From positions 1,798,001 to 1,862,000 of the forward strand of contig NZ_JACFOY010000001.1 in NCBI RefSeq assembly GCF_016102285.1: a stretch of 64,000 nucleotides of DNA, written 5' to 3'. The notes beneath the pieces are model-generated. The model saw only the letters and a list, made by a program, of their open reading frames with translations, was not told the DNA's origin and made no database searches. The DNA is from Bartonella sp. M0177. GTDB taxonomy: Bacteria > Pseudomonadota > Alphaproteobacteria > Rhizobiales > Rhizobiaceae. Made by a program: the position numbers and the translations under genes. Positions 27,978 to 37,403 of this stretch are shown here, in pieces; position 1 is the stretch's first letter; the number at the start of each line of letters is the position of its first letter.

Positions 27978-28525
27978 AAGAGTCCTTTTAACCTGTCCGA
28001 TATTCTATAGCAACAGAAAACAGCAATAATGAAAAAGAGATGAGCTTTAACTTCTTTTTGTCAAGAATAGAGGGTGAGCCAATTTTTGACCGGTAGCACT
28101 CATCCCGATAATGAAAATTAATGAATTTGCCTTGTACTGCCGCTATTTTTCAGGCTCTATCCGCTTTATCCCCTCGCCTTTTGAACAATCACGTCGTCGG
28201 CTAAAGGTATGAGCCTTTTCTTCCGTTCTGATGGAAATGATTTTGCCTAAAAATCCAGCTTTTTTTCGCTTGTCAATCGACATTCCAAAACGGATTTTAA
28301 ACCAATAAAACCACTGATCAATCGGGATAGGCATCGGTGAGAAGACTTAACGTCAAAAGCGCGGTAAAGACTGCCTTTTTAACATATTCGTCCTGTTGCC
28401 GATTTCTGGAATAAAGAAGAAAGCCGGTTTGACGTATTTTTTTTACAAAAAAACGAGGCTTTTTCACAAATATAGATTGAATCAATACATTCCGGTTAAA
28501 GCCGAATTTGACAAAGTCTATTTAC
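27978..28525. other. Intergenic stretch upstream of trpL
   Basis: About 550 bp without a supported gene. It contains the trpL promoter at its left end and abuts the small-RNA terminator at its right end. A minus-strand frame at 28143-28334 lacks a ribosome site and family features. Confidence 0.4.
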
Positions 28526-28659
28526 AAAAAAAAGTCCGGGCATTGGGAACCCGGACTTTTCTCCCCCTCTTAAGAAAGGGGGAACACAGGTGTAGGAAAT
28601 AGCGGGGGACCTAAACACCTGTAACCAACACAACCAGAACGAAAGTTCTTTCGTGCGGT
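28526..28659 (-). ncRNA. Candidate intergenic small RNA, about 134 nt
   Basis: The unit has a near-consensus promoter directly upstream, a predicted start near 28659 and a strong terminator at 28526-28560 (AAAAGTCCGGG/CCCGGACTTTT, then eight T). Between them are three more hairpins: CGAAAG/CTTTCG near 28640-28653; ACAGGTGT/ACACCTGT with inner AGG/CCT at 28586-28622; and CCCCCT/AGGGGG near 28564-28583. C-rich single-stranded stretches (GGTCCCCCGC) could pair with ribosome sites. No frame inside looks coding. I do not recognise the family. Confidence 0.7.
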
Positions 28660-28666
28660 GAGTTCA

Positions 28667-28694
28667 AATATAGATTAGGGCCTAAAATAGTCAA
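28667..28694 (-). promoter_or_regulatory. Promoter of the candidate small RNA
   Basis: On the minus strand TTGACT (28694-28689) and TATATT (28672-28667) are spaced by 16 bp, a close match to the housekeeping sigma consensus. It begins only 15 bp beyond the stop of the upstream methyltransferase gene. Confidence 0.7.
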
Positions 28695-28708
28695 TATTTT
28701 TTTACAAC

Positions 28709-29770
28709 CTAAGGTTTTGTTTTTTCAACTCTGGATCCCCATTCAAGACGCCTCATCAGACTGTATAATTTCTTGTTCTTTTTTGTTGATATTTCAGTGT
28801 CTTTTTCCCCATTTGGCAAGCAAAGCGAAATATTTATTCTTCCGCTTGACCGTTGTGGACGCGAAAGGATGCGACAATATTGCACATCCGGTTTCTTTTC
28901 TGTCACGGCAAGATAACAATATTTCTCGTCTTCAAAAGGAACAACTGCCTGTTTGGCAAGCTTGTGCATACGCGAACGTTCAACCCTTACAGAAAAATGG
29001 CACCAGTCGGGAGATTGAACCGGACAGGCGAATTCATGGGGACAAGGAGCTAGGATATGGGCAGATTGTTCGAGCAATCTTTGGCGCTGCCGCATCAGCC
29101 TTTTAAAACCGGCAGGTGTTCCGGGCTCGACCAATAAAAGCACACCAACGGTTTTTTCCCAAAGTCTGTCGACAAGAAAATCCTGTGTCTTTTCTTGAAG
29201 CTCGTCCAGCACGTAACTTGCCGTGACAAGATCGGCATCCGGTAATTTTTCACCGGAAAGCGCTGAAATATCGGCTTTTTGCCAATTGGTTGAAAACGCG
29301 GATTGAACACCGGTTTCAGAAGAAGTTTCGCTGTGCAATTCATTGGTGTTTCCGGCGGAAATATCGGTTTTTTCTTCGTCAATCAAACGGGAAAACAGTT
29401 GTTTGCCAATAGCGATAATGTCATTGCTTTGCTCGACAAGTATTGCCTTTTCAAGAGAAGGAAAAATTTTACTTGCAGCAAAAACGGCTGTCCCCGGCCC
29501 CGCTCCGACATCAAGCTGGCTTGACGGCAAAAAGGAAGGGCATATATCAGCCACCTCGTCAAGTGCGGAATAAACCGCGCCATAGGTTGCCGGAAAACGC
29601 GCTGCAATATAGCCGAGAGCCGCATTTTTATCGCTGATATGCATTTTCCCGTCCAGCACTTCATCGCGATAACGTCGGGTAAGCCTGCTTGACGCTTTTT
29701 CAAGGTCGGACGGATTTGTCTGTTCGAAAAGCTCGTCAAGTGCGCTTCTCAAATTGGCAGGAAGTTGCAT
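28709..29770 (-). CDS. Rsm22-family methyltransferase-like protein
   Basis: The 353-residue protein resembles Rsm22 (mitochondrial METTL17-like) proteins linked to small-subunit ribosome assembly. It has the SAM-binding LDVGAGPGT (86-94) and DLVTASYVLDEL. It also has a set of cysteines in APCPHEFACPVQSPDWCHF, which in this family bind an iron-sulfur cluster or metal. The N-terminal RYRDEVLDGKMHISDKNAALGYIAARFPATYGA block is family-typical. It is transcribed alone, diverging from the choline transporter. Confidence 0.87.
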   Translation of the reverse strand: MQLPANLRSALDELFEQTNPSDLEKASSRLTRRYRDEVLDGKMHISDKNAALGYIAARFPATYGAVYSALDEVADICPSFLPSSQLDVGAGPGTAVFAASKIFPSLEKAILVEQSNDIIAIGKQLFSRLIDEEKTDISAGNTNELHSETSSETGVQSAFSTNWQKADISALSGEKLPDADLVTASYVLDELQEKTQDFLVDRLWEKTVGVLLLVEPGTPAGFKRLMRQRQRLLEQSAHILAPCPHEFACPVQSPDWCHFSVRVERSRMHKLAKQAVVPFEDEKYCYLAVTEKKPDVQYCRILSRPQRSSGRINISLCLPNGEKDTEISTKKNKKLYSLMRRLEWGSRVEKTKP

Positions 29771-29885
29771 AATAGGATTCCGTAAATAAAAGGCTTTTCT
29801 TGTGAACCTTATTTCATTCTTTGTTGAAATAGTCTAACCCCATCCTTAAGCTGTATGGTGCGTAATCATGGAGTAGCCCGAAACT

Positions 29886-31685
29886 TTGTCAGGCATTTTA
29901 AAACAGATAGCTGTATTTTTCGTAAGCTTGTTTCTGATTGTAGACGCAGGATATGCAGCTGCGCCTTCGAGCGATCCGCAAACATGTAAAATGGTGCGCT
30001 TTGCCGATACCGGTTGGACCGATATTTCCGCAACAACGGCAATTGCCACGACACTGCTTCAAGCACTGGGCTATAACACCGAAACAAGAATTTTATCGGT
30101 TCCGGTTACCTATGCATCGCTTTCAAACGGCGATCTCGACGTATTTCTGGGATACTGGAATCCCTCCATGACACCCGATTTCAAACCTTATCGGGATGAC
30201 GGCAGTGTTGAACTTCTTCGCTACAATCTTGAAGGCGCCAAATATACCTTGGCTGTGCCGCAATTCGTCTATGACAAAGGCTTGAAAACGTTTCAGGATA
30301 TAAAACGCTTCGGCCCCGAACTCGGTTACGCTATTTACGGGGTCGAACCCGGCAATGACGGTAACCGGCTTATTCTTTCTTTACTTGGTGATTCCACCTT
30401 CGGACTTTCCGATTTTCACATTGTTGAAACATCCGAACAGGCGATGCTCGCCGAGGTTGAAGCCCGCATTCAGGAACAACGGCCCATCGTTTTTTTAGGC
30501 TGGGAACCGCACCCGATGAATATGCGCTTCAAAATGGCCTATCTTTCAGGGGGCGACAAATTTTTCGGCGAAAATTTCGGCAATGCCAAAGTGGGCACGA
30601 ATATCCGCCGGAATTATCGTAGCGACTGTCCGAATGTCGCGCATTTTCTCGGCAATCTCGTCTTTGATGTCGATATGGAAAACCGCTTGATGGATAAAAT
30701 CCTTGATAGCGGAGAGGCTCCCGAAGAGGCTGCCCGTTCTTTTCTCTCCGACAATCCGGAAAAAGTGAAAGCCTGGCTTTCCGGTGTGACCGCTTTTGAC
30801 GGAAGCAATGCCAATCGCGCCGTCGAGAATGCATTGAAATCACCTGCCAACGAAACACATTTAGCCTATAAAATTCCGGTCGGGGAAACGGCAAATATTG
30901 TTGTCGAATTTTTGAAAGAGCATGGCGGGCTCTTTTTTACCGCCCTTCGTGTCGGACTGGGGAGCTTGTTGAAAGCCACATTGGCACTGTTATTGTGGCC
31001 AAATCCCTTATTGCTGATTGCCTTTTTATGCGTTCTTGCCTTTGCCATCCAGAGAAACTGGCGCGTCGTGCTGCTTACCGGACTGGGTTTCCTGTTCGTC
31101 ATCAATCAGGGTTACTGGGTTGATACCATGGAAACTATAACCCTGCTCTTCTGGTCGTGCATTCTTTGCATGGGGATTGGTGTTCCCGTCGGCATAGCCT
31201 GCGCCCATCGGCCTAAAATCTATCGTGTGATACAGCCCATTCTCGATCTTATGCAGACATTGCCGACCTTTGTCTATCTGATACCGGCTATCATTTTCTT
31301 CCGCATTGGCATGGTACCGGGATTGATCGCAACAATTATCTTTGTGCTCCCTGCTCCCATAAGACTGACCCAACAAGGTATTGTCTCGACGCCGAAAGCC
31401 TTGATCGAGGCGGGTAAAGCTTTCGGCTCGAACCGTCGTCAAATATTATGGAAAATCGAATTTCCCCATGCAATGCCGGAAATACGCGCCGGCATGACAC
31501 AAACCATTATGCTTTCGCTTTCCATGGTGGTGATTGCGGCAACTGTTGGCGGTAATGGGCTGGGTGTCAAAGTTTACCGTGCCCTCCAGCAACATGATGC
31601 TGCCATGGGCTTTGAAGCAGGCTGCGTGATTGTGGTGGTGGCAATTGTCCTTGACCGCCTGTTCCGTCCGGGAAAGGTACGCTAA
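29886..31685 (+). CDS. Choline ABC transporter, binding protein fused to permease (ChoX-ChoW)
   Basis: The 599-residue protein starts with a signal-like segment (1-25) and a choline-binding domain (about 30-330). It retains the aromatic box of ChoX: W44 and D46 (DTGWTD), W91 (LGYWNP), Y120 (GAKYTL) and W206 (LGWEPHP). After about residue 350 comes a membrane permease of the ProW/ChoW type with the EAA-like loop EAGKAFGSNRRQILWKIEFPHA. The two are normally separate proteins. The first usable start is TTG at 29886, with GGAG 12 nt before it. An in-frame ATG at 29868 is followed at once by GAG TAG. The next gene is its ATPase. Confidence 0.88.
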   Translation: MSGILKQIAVFFVSLFLIVDAGYAAAPSSDPQTCKMVRFADTGWTDISATTAIATTLLQALGYNTETRILSVPVTYASLSNGDLDVFLGYWNPSMTPDFKPYRDDGSVELLRYNLEGAKYTLAVPQFVYDKGLKTFQDIKRFGPELGYAIYGVEPGNDGNRLILSLLGDSTFGLSDFHIVETSEQAMLAEVEARIQEQRPIVFLGWEPHPMNMRFKMAYLSGGDKFFGENFGNAKVGTNIRRNYRSDCPNVAHFLGNLVFDVDMENRLMDKILDSGEAPEEAARSFLSDNPEKVKAWLSGVTAFDGSNANRAVENALKSPANETHLAYKIPVGETANIVVEFLKEHGGLFFTALRVGLGSLLKATLALLLWPNPLLLIAFLCVLAFAIQRNWRVVLLTGLGFLFVINQGYWVDTMETITLLFWSCILCMGIGVPVGIACAHRPKIYRVIQPILDLMQTLPTFVYLIPAIIFFRIGMVPGLIATIIFVLPAPIRLTQQGIVSTPKALIEAGKAFGSNRRQILWKIEFPHAMPEIRAGMTQTIMLSLSMVVIAATVGGNGLGVKVYRALQQHDAAMGFEAGCVIVVVAIVLDRLFRPGKVR

Positions 31686-32725
31686 TGGCCAGAGTGATTA
31701 TCGATCATGTGAGTGTGGTTTTTGGCAATCGCCGCAAGCAGGCGCTTGATCTTGCAGATCAGGGCGCATCACGGGCAGAAATCAAGGATTTAACCAATAC
31801 CGTGCTTGGTGTCCATGAATGTTCGCTCGACATTGCCGAAGGTGAAACGCTGGTTCTAATGGGGCTCTCCGGTTCGGGAAAATCGACTTTGCTGCGCACC
31901 ATCAACCGTTTGATAAAGCCGGTTGAAGGAAATATTTATGTTGGTGATGAGGGAAGGGAAATTAATGTCACCACCGCGTCGAGCGACGAATTGCGTTATG
32001 TGCGCACGCGCCTTGTTTCCATGGTATTCCAGCAATTCGGCCTCTTTCCATGGCGCACCGTTGCCGATAATATCGGCTTCGGCCTTGAAGTGGCGGGAGT
32101 GCCAAAGAAGCAACGTCAGGCCATTATTGCCGAACAGCTTGATCTTGTCGGGTTGAATGAATGGGCAAACCGCATGGTGACCGAGCTTTCCGGCGGTATG
32201 CAACAAAGAATCGGCCTTGCCCGCGCTTTTGCAACCGGCGCACCGGTGCTGTTGATGGACGAGCCGTTTTCAGCTCTTGACCCGCTTATACGCAACCATT
32301 TGCAGGACGAGCTTCTGGAACTCCAAAAGCGGCTCAATAAAACATTGATATTTGTGAGCCATGACCTTGATGAAGCCATCAAAATGGGCAACCGCATTGC
32401 CATTATGGAAGACGGGCGAATCTTACAATGCGGAACGGCACAGGAAATCGTGCTAACGCCCGCCAATGAACATGTCGCCAATTTTGTACGCCACATTAAT
32501 CCGTTGAGCTTTTTAACAGCACGACAGGTCATGCGCCCCTATAATTTCCAAAATGGTGATATTTCAGTTGCAGCCATGGCAAAACCTGATACGAGTTTAC
32601 CTGATCTCATCAGTGTTTGTGACCGGAAAAATGGAGCAATCGGTGTGGCTGAAGACGGACGTGTCATCGGCGTTATTACCGAAGAAGACATCATCCATCA
32701 TCTGGCAGAACACCAGAAACGGTGA
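31685..32725 (+). CDS. choV: Choline ABC transporter ATPase
   Basis: The 346-residue ATPase energises choline or betaine uptake. It shows Walker A GLSGSGKS (60-67), the Q-loop VFQQFGLFPW, signature LSGGM (168-172) and Walker B VLLMDEP (188-194). A C-terminal regulatory part follows, of the single-CBS kind (GAIGVAEDGRVIGVITEED). The N-terminal extension before the Walker A (LDLADQGASRAEI) is typical of ProV/ChoV proteins. Its ATG overlaps the choXW stop by one base (TAATG), so the two are translated together. Confidence 0.93.
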   Translation: MARVIIDHVSVVFGNRRKQALDLADQGASRAEIKDLTNTVLGVHECSLDIAEGETLVLMGLSGSGKSTLLRTINRLIKPVEGNIYVGDEGREINVTTASSDELRYVRTRLVSMVFQQFGLFPWRTVADNIGFGLEVAGVPKKQRQAIIAEQLDLVGLNEWANRMVTELSGGMQQRIGLARAFATGAPVLLMDEPFSALDPLIRNHLQDELLELQKRLNKTLIFVSHDLDEAIKMGNRIAIMEDGRILQCGTAQEIVLTPANEHVANFVRHINPLSFLTARQVMRPYNFQNGDISVAAMAKPDTSLPDLISVCDRKNGAIGVAEDGRVIGVITEEDIIHHLAEHQKR

Positions 32726-32737
32726 TAGGTGTGTTTT

Positions 32738-33553
32738 ATGAGTTTGGATATTACGACAATAAGCGATGTTGATGATCCTCGTCTTGCTCCCTATCGGGAT
32801 ATCAAGGAGCGGGATCTCGTCGGTCGTGAACATCATTTTATCGCCGAAGGCAAAGTTGTTTTGTCTGTTCTTTTGCGCTCCAAACGCTTTGCGGCCCAGT
32901 CACTCCTTGTTGCAGCAGCCAAGCTTCTGGGATTAATGCCGGTACTGGATGCAACAAAACCCGCCTGCCCGATCTATTGTGTCCCACAAAAAATCATGGA
33001 CGATATTGCAGGCTTCAACGTGCATCGCGGTATTCTCGGCATCGGAGAACGTGTAAGCACCCCGACACTTGATGAATTTCTGGCGGGTTTACCGGAAAAA
33101 GCACTGGTTCCGGTTTTATGCGGCATTTCCAATCATGATAATATGGGCTCGATTTTCCGGAATGCTGCGGCATTTGCAGCAGATGGTATCATAATCGATA
33201 AAACCTGTTGCGATCCGCTCTATCGCAAAGCCATTCGCGTTTCAGTGGGGGCGGCACTAAAAGTACCCTATACGCAAGGCGAAGATATCAAGACTATCCT
33301 TGCGGCTCTTGAAAAGGCAAATTTCCGTATCTATTCGCTTTCTCCGGCCGCTTCGAACTATTTGAAAGATGCTGAAGTTGCAAAAAGAACCGCGCTTGTT
33401 TTCGGTACAGAAGGTGAAGGCTTGCCGGGTTTTGTGCTGAAAGATACCGAAACTTTGCGCATTCCCATTGCCTATGATTTTGACAGTCTGAACGTTGCCA
33501 CAGCCACCGGACTGGCACTTGAACATTTTGCCGATTTCGACAAACTGAATTGA
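32738..33553 (+). CDS. TrmH-family RNA 2'-O-methyltransferase
   Basis: The 271-residue SPOUT methyltransferase probably methylates a ribose in rRNA or tRNA. An N-terminal substrate-binding part (residues 1-100) is followed by the catalytic knot: VLCGISNHDNMGSIFRNAAAF, LVFGTEGEGLPGFVL, and IPIAYDFDSLNVATATGLALEH. These correspond to the three SpoU motifs. I used the ATG at 32738; a frame extension begins 3 codons earlier. It lies 12 bp after choV and may be co-transcribed, though the functions are unrelated. The target nucleotide is unknown. Confidence 0.88.
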   Translation: MSLDITTISDVDDPRLAPYRDIKERDLVGREHHFIAEGKVVLSVLLRSKRFAAQSLLVAAAKLLGLMPVLDATKPACPIYCVPQKIMDDIAGFNVHRGILGIGERVSTPTLDEFLAGLPEKALVPVLCGISNHDNMGSIFRNAAAFAADGIIIDKTCCDPLYRKAIRVSVGAALKVPYTQGEDIKTILAALEKANFRIYSLSPAASNYLKDAEVAKRTALVFGTEGEGLPGFVLKDTETLRIPIAYDFDSLNVATATGLALEHFADFDKLN

Positions 33554-33761
33554 AAACAAACGTAAAAAAGCTTTTTCACTGATAGATTAAAACATCGGTG
33601 TAACAGTGTTAAAGTGTATTCGTTTTGCCGGAATTTCTTAAGGAAATTCCCGTTAACGGGCAATCTTATATCCGGACTATTTTTCAAACAAAAAGATAAA
33701 AGCAGAGACATGATAGCCTTTGCTCGTTTTGTTGTTTTTGCTTTTCAATACTGGAAGCCGA

Positions 33762-34958
33762 TCAGGCAGCCGTGTTTTCACGCGATTGATCGAGCAAATT
33801 TTTAAGCATCGCCTCGGCACGGGAGTCCCGCTCCGAACGGGTAATGAAGCCGCCGCCCAGAACACGGGCATCATTGCTTTCATTGTCATAAAGAACGCAA
33901 GCCTGCCCCGGAGCAACGCCGGTTTCACCTTCCAATAGTTCAACTGTCAGAGCGCCATCCTCATATTTGAGTATGGCTGGCCTTGGCGGGCGCGTAGAGC
34001 GCACTTTGGCGGCAACTTCAATTCCCTCTTCAGGGAATTCACCAAGATTTTCATCGCCAAGCCAATTGGTATCACGCAAAAACAGTTTGCGCGTTTCAAG
34101 TGCTTCTCTGGGACCAACAATGACACGGGAATTTTCCGCATCAAGATAGACAACATAAAGCGCTTCGCCGGTTGCAATGCCAATGCCGCGACGTTGACCG
34201 ATGGTATAATTGACAATACCCGCATGACGACCAAGAATGCGCCCGTCAATATGGACAATTTCACCCGGATTTGCAGCTTCGGGACGCAATTTGGCAATCA
34301 CATCCGAATAGCGCCCTTGCGGTACAAAACAAATATCCTGACTGTCATGCTTGGATGCAACAGAAAGGCCCATTTCAGCAGCAATTTCGCGAACATGGGG
34401 TTTGGCAAGATCGCCTAAAGGAAAACGCAAATAATCAATCTGTTCCTGTGTCGTGGCAAAAAGGAAATAACTTTGGTCACGATTGGCGTCAACCGGCCGA
34501 TATAATGCACGGTGCGCACCATTGGGACGACTTCTTATATAATGACCCGTTGCCAGAGCATCAGCACCAAGATTTTTTGCTGTCACAAGCAGATCGGCAA
34601 ATTTCACTGTCTGGTTACAGGCAACACAGGGAATTGGCGTTTCGCCATGGGCATAGCTATCGGCAAAAGGATTGATGACCGCTTCACGGAAGCGGGCTTC
34701 ATAATCCAGCACATAATGGGGAATACCCAAAGTTTCCGAAACACGCCGCGCATCCTCGATATCCTGACCGGCACAGCAGGAGCCGACACGGTGGGTCGCC
34801 GCACCATGATCATAAAGTTGAAGAGTGACGCCGACAACATCATAGCCTTCTTTTTTCAACAATCCCGCAACAACGGACGAATCGACACCACCCGACATGG
34901 CAACAACCACACGTGTATCCTCGGGACGTTTTGGAAGATCAAGACTGTTGAGAGACAT
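33762..34958 (-). CDS. mnmA: tRNA-specific 2-thiouridylase
   Basis: MnmA adds sulfur to C2 of the wobble uridine of tRNA-Lys, -Glu and -Gln. The 398-residue protein has the PP-loop SGGVDSS (22-28), the two catalytic cysteines C114 (in CNQTVKF) and C210 (in ICFVPQG), and the central domain [16 protein letters not shown]. Length and motif order are standard. It is monocistronic, converging with the TrmH-like gene and diverging from sciP. Confidence 0.95.
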   Translation of the reverse strand: MSLNSLDLPKRPEDTRVVVAMSGGVDSSVVAGLLKKEGYDVVGVTLQLYDHGAATHRVGSCCAGQDIEDARRVSETLGIPHYVLDYEARFREAVINPFADSYAHGETPIPCVACNQTVKFADLLVTAKNLGADALATGHYIRSRPNGAHRALYRPVDANRDQSYFLFATTQEQIDYLRFPLGDLAKPHVREIAAEMGLSVASKHDSQDICFVPQGRYSDVIAKLRPEAANPGEIVHIDGRILGRHAGIVNYTIGQRRGIGIATGEALYVVYLDAENSRVIVGPREALETRKLFLRDTNWLGDENLGEFPEEGIEVAAKVRSTRPPRPAILKYEDGALTVELLEGETGVAPGQACVLYDNESNDARVLGGGFITRSERDSRAEAMLKNLLDQSRENTAA

Positions 34959-35301
34959 AAACTCACCTTCTAACTCATTGGACGGTTCGTTAAACTATAT
35001 CGTGTTTTTAAGCACACAACACAACCGTCGTCTCGAAAAAGAGACTGTAAATCGAGCATTTTTTCAAAAACTCACAGTCCCAGTTTATAAAAAAACAAAA
35101 AAAAATAAAGTAGCGTTTTTTGTTCAAGTTTGTTTGATTGCAGTAAATTTTATCTAACACGCTGATTTTTTTACCATTTTACAAACGAACACAATTTTGC
35201 GCCTGTGTATTTGTTAAATTTTCCTTTCCGGCTGTTTAGCTCTTTTTTAAAGCTCGGCGGTTATTGTCGCTTCAGGTCCTTGAATAAGAGTAGAGAGTAC
35301 A
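34959..35301. other. Divergent promoter region of mnmA and sciP
   Basis: These 343 AT-rich bp separate two divergent genes. I see no further gene and no full-length CtrA box (TTAA-N7-TTAAC). Confidence 0.4.
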
Positions 35302-35577
35302 ATGACCGAGTTAGTAAGAACACGAGTAAAATACGTTATTGGCCCAGATGGGAGTCCACTTACGATCACCGACCTGCCGCCAAGCAACACACGGCGCTGG
35401 GTTATCCGTCGCAAAGCCGAAGTAGTAGCCGCTGTCAGAGGTGGCCTGCTCAGTCTGGATGAAGCCTGCCAACGTTATACATTGACGGTGGAAGAATTTT
35501 TGTCCTGGCAATGCTCGATTGATGAACATGGTCTTGCAGGTTTACGTACAACGCGTATCCAGCAATACCGCCATTGA
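35302..35577 (+). CDS. sciP: SciP-type CtrA inhibitory protein (DUF1153)
   Basis: SciP is a small helix-turn-helix protein that binds CtrA and restrains CtrA-dependent transcription in Alphaproteobacteria. The 91-residue product spans the whole DUF1153 domain: VIGPDGSPLTITDLPPSNTRRWVIRRKAEVVAAV, then LLSLDEACQRYTLTVEEFLSW, the DNA-binding-like part. The length is normal. It lies 1.8 kb upstream of ctrA, with only a fliJ-like gene between, and is followed by a very strong terminator, so it is its own transcription unit. Confidence 0.9.
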   Translation: MTELVRTRVKYVIGPDGSPLTITDLPPSNTRRWVIRRKAEVVAAVRGGLLSLDEACQRYTLTVEEFLSWQCSIDEHGLAGLRTTRIQQYRH

Positions 35578-35609
35578 GAAGCATGACCCATTTCGCCTTC
35601 AAGCGTAAA

Positions 35610-35650
35610 TAAAACAACCGTTTCTTGAATTTCAGGAAACGGTTGTTTTA
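35610..35650 (+). terminator. Terminator of sciP
   Basis: A perfect 15-bp stem (TAAAACAACCGTTTC with GAAACGGTTGTTTTA) encloses an 11-nt loop, with A-rich and T-rich outer ends, so it may work in both directions. It starts 33 bp after the sciP stop. Confidence 0.92.
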
Positions 35651-36428
35651 TATTCGGGCAAATTCATGAATTGTCGGGCGACATGTTTCCTGAAACCGGA
35701 CAGCTCACTTGCTAACGAAAATGACAAGCCGTAAAACGAATCTTCCACGCAGATCGGTTTAATCTGTTTGTCCGTCATGTTGGCAAATAAAGTAACGCGC
35801 CCCCACTATCACTTGCCAACACTGGCCATCACTTGCCCTCGCCGCTCCGGTTCGGCAGAAATTTTCTTTATTGTTTTTCCGCGCTTTGTCGGGAGGCTAC
35901 TCCCCAACAATTCCGAATTTTTCGTTTTCTTGATATTTATAACCGGATTGTCGTCCTTCCGGCTTTTTGTTGATGAAAAGACAAATGGGTGAACGATAAA
36001 AATAAATGGCGGGAGACACGCAAAAAAAAGCGTCAAGTGAAGCTTCGGGAAACACAATTCTGCACACTAAAAAATGCATGCCGGTGCACGGTTCAATCGA
36101 TACGCCAATCCAAGGTCGAATGGACGGATCAACCGGTCATTGGCCTGAAACAGGAATAGCCGAAAATGCGCTATCTTTTCCCGTTTGTGCGTGTCTATCG
36201 GCTTGACCGGCTTATATCAACACCGTCGGCTTCAATCTACATTGTCGGCGTCTATTGTTTTCATAAACGGACTTTTGAGCTTTTATGTGATGAGAACGCC
36301 TTTCGAGACCGCAAGCACTGTCCCGATGGCGTTTGACTATTTTAATGACAAAAAGCCGGAGTCCGCTTTCAAAACTTCCGTCTTGCCGAATTCCGCTTTG
36401 CCAAATTCAGCTTCTTGAGGGGAAAACC
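35651..36428. other. Gene-free convergent stretch between sciP and the fliJ-like gene
   Basis: These 778 bp contain no supported gene. Short open frames have no ribosome sites. The phrase ATCACTTGCC occurs twice (about 35807-35837), and a CGCTTTGCCAAATTCAGC phrase is echoed nearby at 36380-36416. It may be decayed sequence, possibly of flagellar or cell-cycle genes that occupy this place in relatives. Confidence 0.35.
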
Positions 36429-36815
36429 TCAACCGATCATCGATCGACTTTGGACAAATACCACGTCTTCACTGGGAAGAGATTTGCCATCACGTTCTTC
36501 CAAAGCTTGTGCGCGTTCAAGTTCCGCCTCTAGCTCGTGCAGCTTCATTTCACCGGAAGCCTTCTGGATTTGCAAATCCCGAATGGAATTGATGAGATTT
36601 TCACGTCGTTGACGGGCGGCACGTGCAAAGGTGGGATAGGCAAAATGGTTGACATCGGTGATGCCCGATTTGCGTTCTTCATTGGCAATTTGCGTTTCCA
36701 GTTCGCTTGCCATACGGTCGAATTCACTCATCATCATATCGAGTTGAGAAATCTGGCGACGTTTTTCGCGCACCTGAAACATTTTCAACCGAACCACACT
36801 TTCACGCGGTTTCAT
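36429..36815 (-). CDS. FliJ-like coiled-coil protein
   Basis: The 128-residue product is almost wholly helical and charged, with long coiled-coil heptads (RQISQLDMMMSEFDRMASELETQIANEER; KLHELEAELERAQALEERDG). It matches the FliJ chaperone family in size and pattern. In Rhizobiales a fliJ-like gene is found beside ctrA, usually together with fliI. Here no fliI or other flagellar gene is within the window. The ATG at 36815 has GGGAG 9 nt upstream. FliJ identity is moderately sure; a retained non-flagellar role is possible. Confidence 0.7.
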   Translation of the reverse strand: MKPRESVVRLKMFQVREKRRQISQLDMMMSEFDRMASELETQIANEERKSGITDVNHFAYPTFARAARQRRENLINSIRDLQIQKASGEMKLHELEAELERAQALEERDGKSLPSEDVVFVQSRSMIG

Positions 36816-37072
36816 ACGCAATACTCCCTGACTACCGTGAACAAACAATGTTCACGCCTTGATACTCATACACATCGACCGGAAACCGGTTTCTCCCTTC
36901 GTGTCCCACAAAGAGACCATGGAAAACTCCATGGCGGCTCGTGCTCCTTAAAACCCGTATGGAGCTGCAATAACAAGCTTTCTTAACCAATTGTTTACGG
37001 TCTTTGAGCACTATAGCGGAAGTCCCTTAAAGCTCGGTAAACAAAAGACCTTTTTTCGAATTCGGAAAGAGT

Positions 37073-37378
37073 GAATCGAAAGAGTCAGTTAGAGCGATTT
37101 CTTAAAGTAAAAATTAAGCATAAATGTTTGGCTTTTATATCCATGAATCAACGGACTACAACGTTTTTTTCAGAAAATTTTATTAACTTCTTGCCAACAA
37201 GAATCATATTTTGTTAACCATTTTGGTGCAAATTGGTTAATGAAGGCAACGAATTGTTCTGACGCTGCCGAAGTAAAAAATCGTGTTTGAGTTAATGCCA
37301 TGATTTTATGGTGTTTTTTAAATTAACTGCACAACAGTCGGTGCAGAAATTTGTACGGACTCTGATAACGCCTGATTC
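37073..37378 (+). promoter_or_regulatory. ctrA upstream region with six GANTC sites
   Basis: GANTC, the CcrM methylation target, occurs at 37073, 37082, 37145, 37201, 37358 and 37374, about five times the chance density. A TTAACCAT sequence (37214-37221), resembling a CtrA half-site, lies between them. In Caulobacter a GANTC in the ctrA P1 promoter times its firing, so methylation-linked and autoregulatory control is likely. Confidence 0.6.
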
Positions 37379-37403
37379 GGCTAGTGGAAAGGGGATATAG
37401 GAT

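Noticed and set aside
37081-37403. Full CtrA box (TTAA-N7-TTAAC) in the ctrA promoter
   Set aside because: The nearest match, TTAA-N8-TTAAG around 37105, has the wrong spacing and last base; only half-sites remain.
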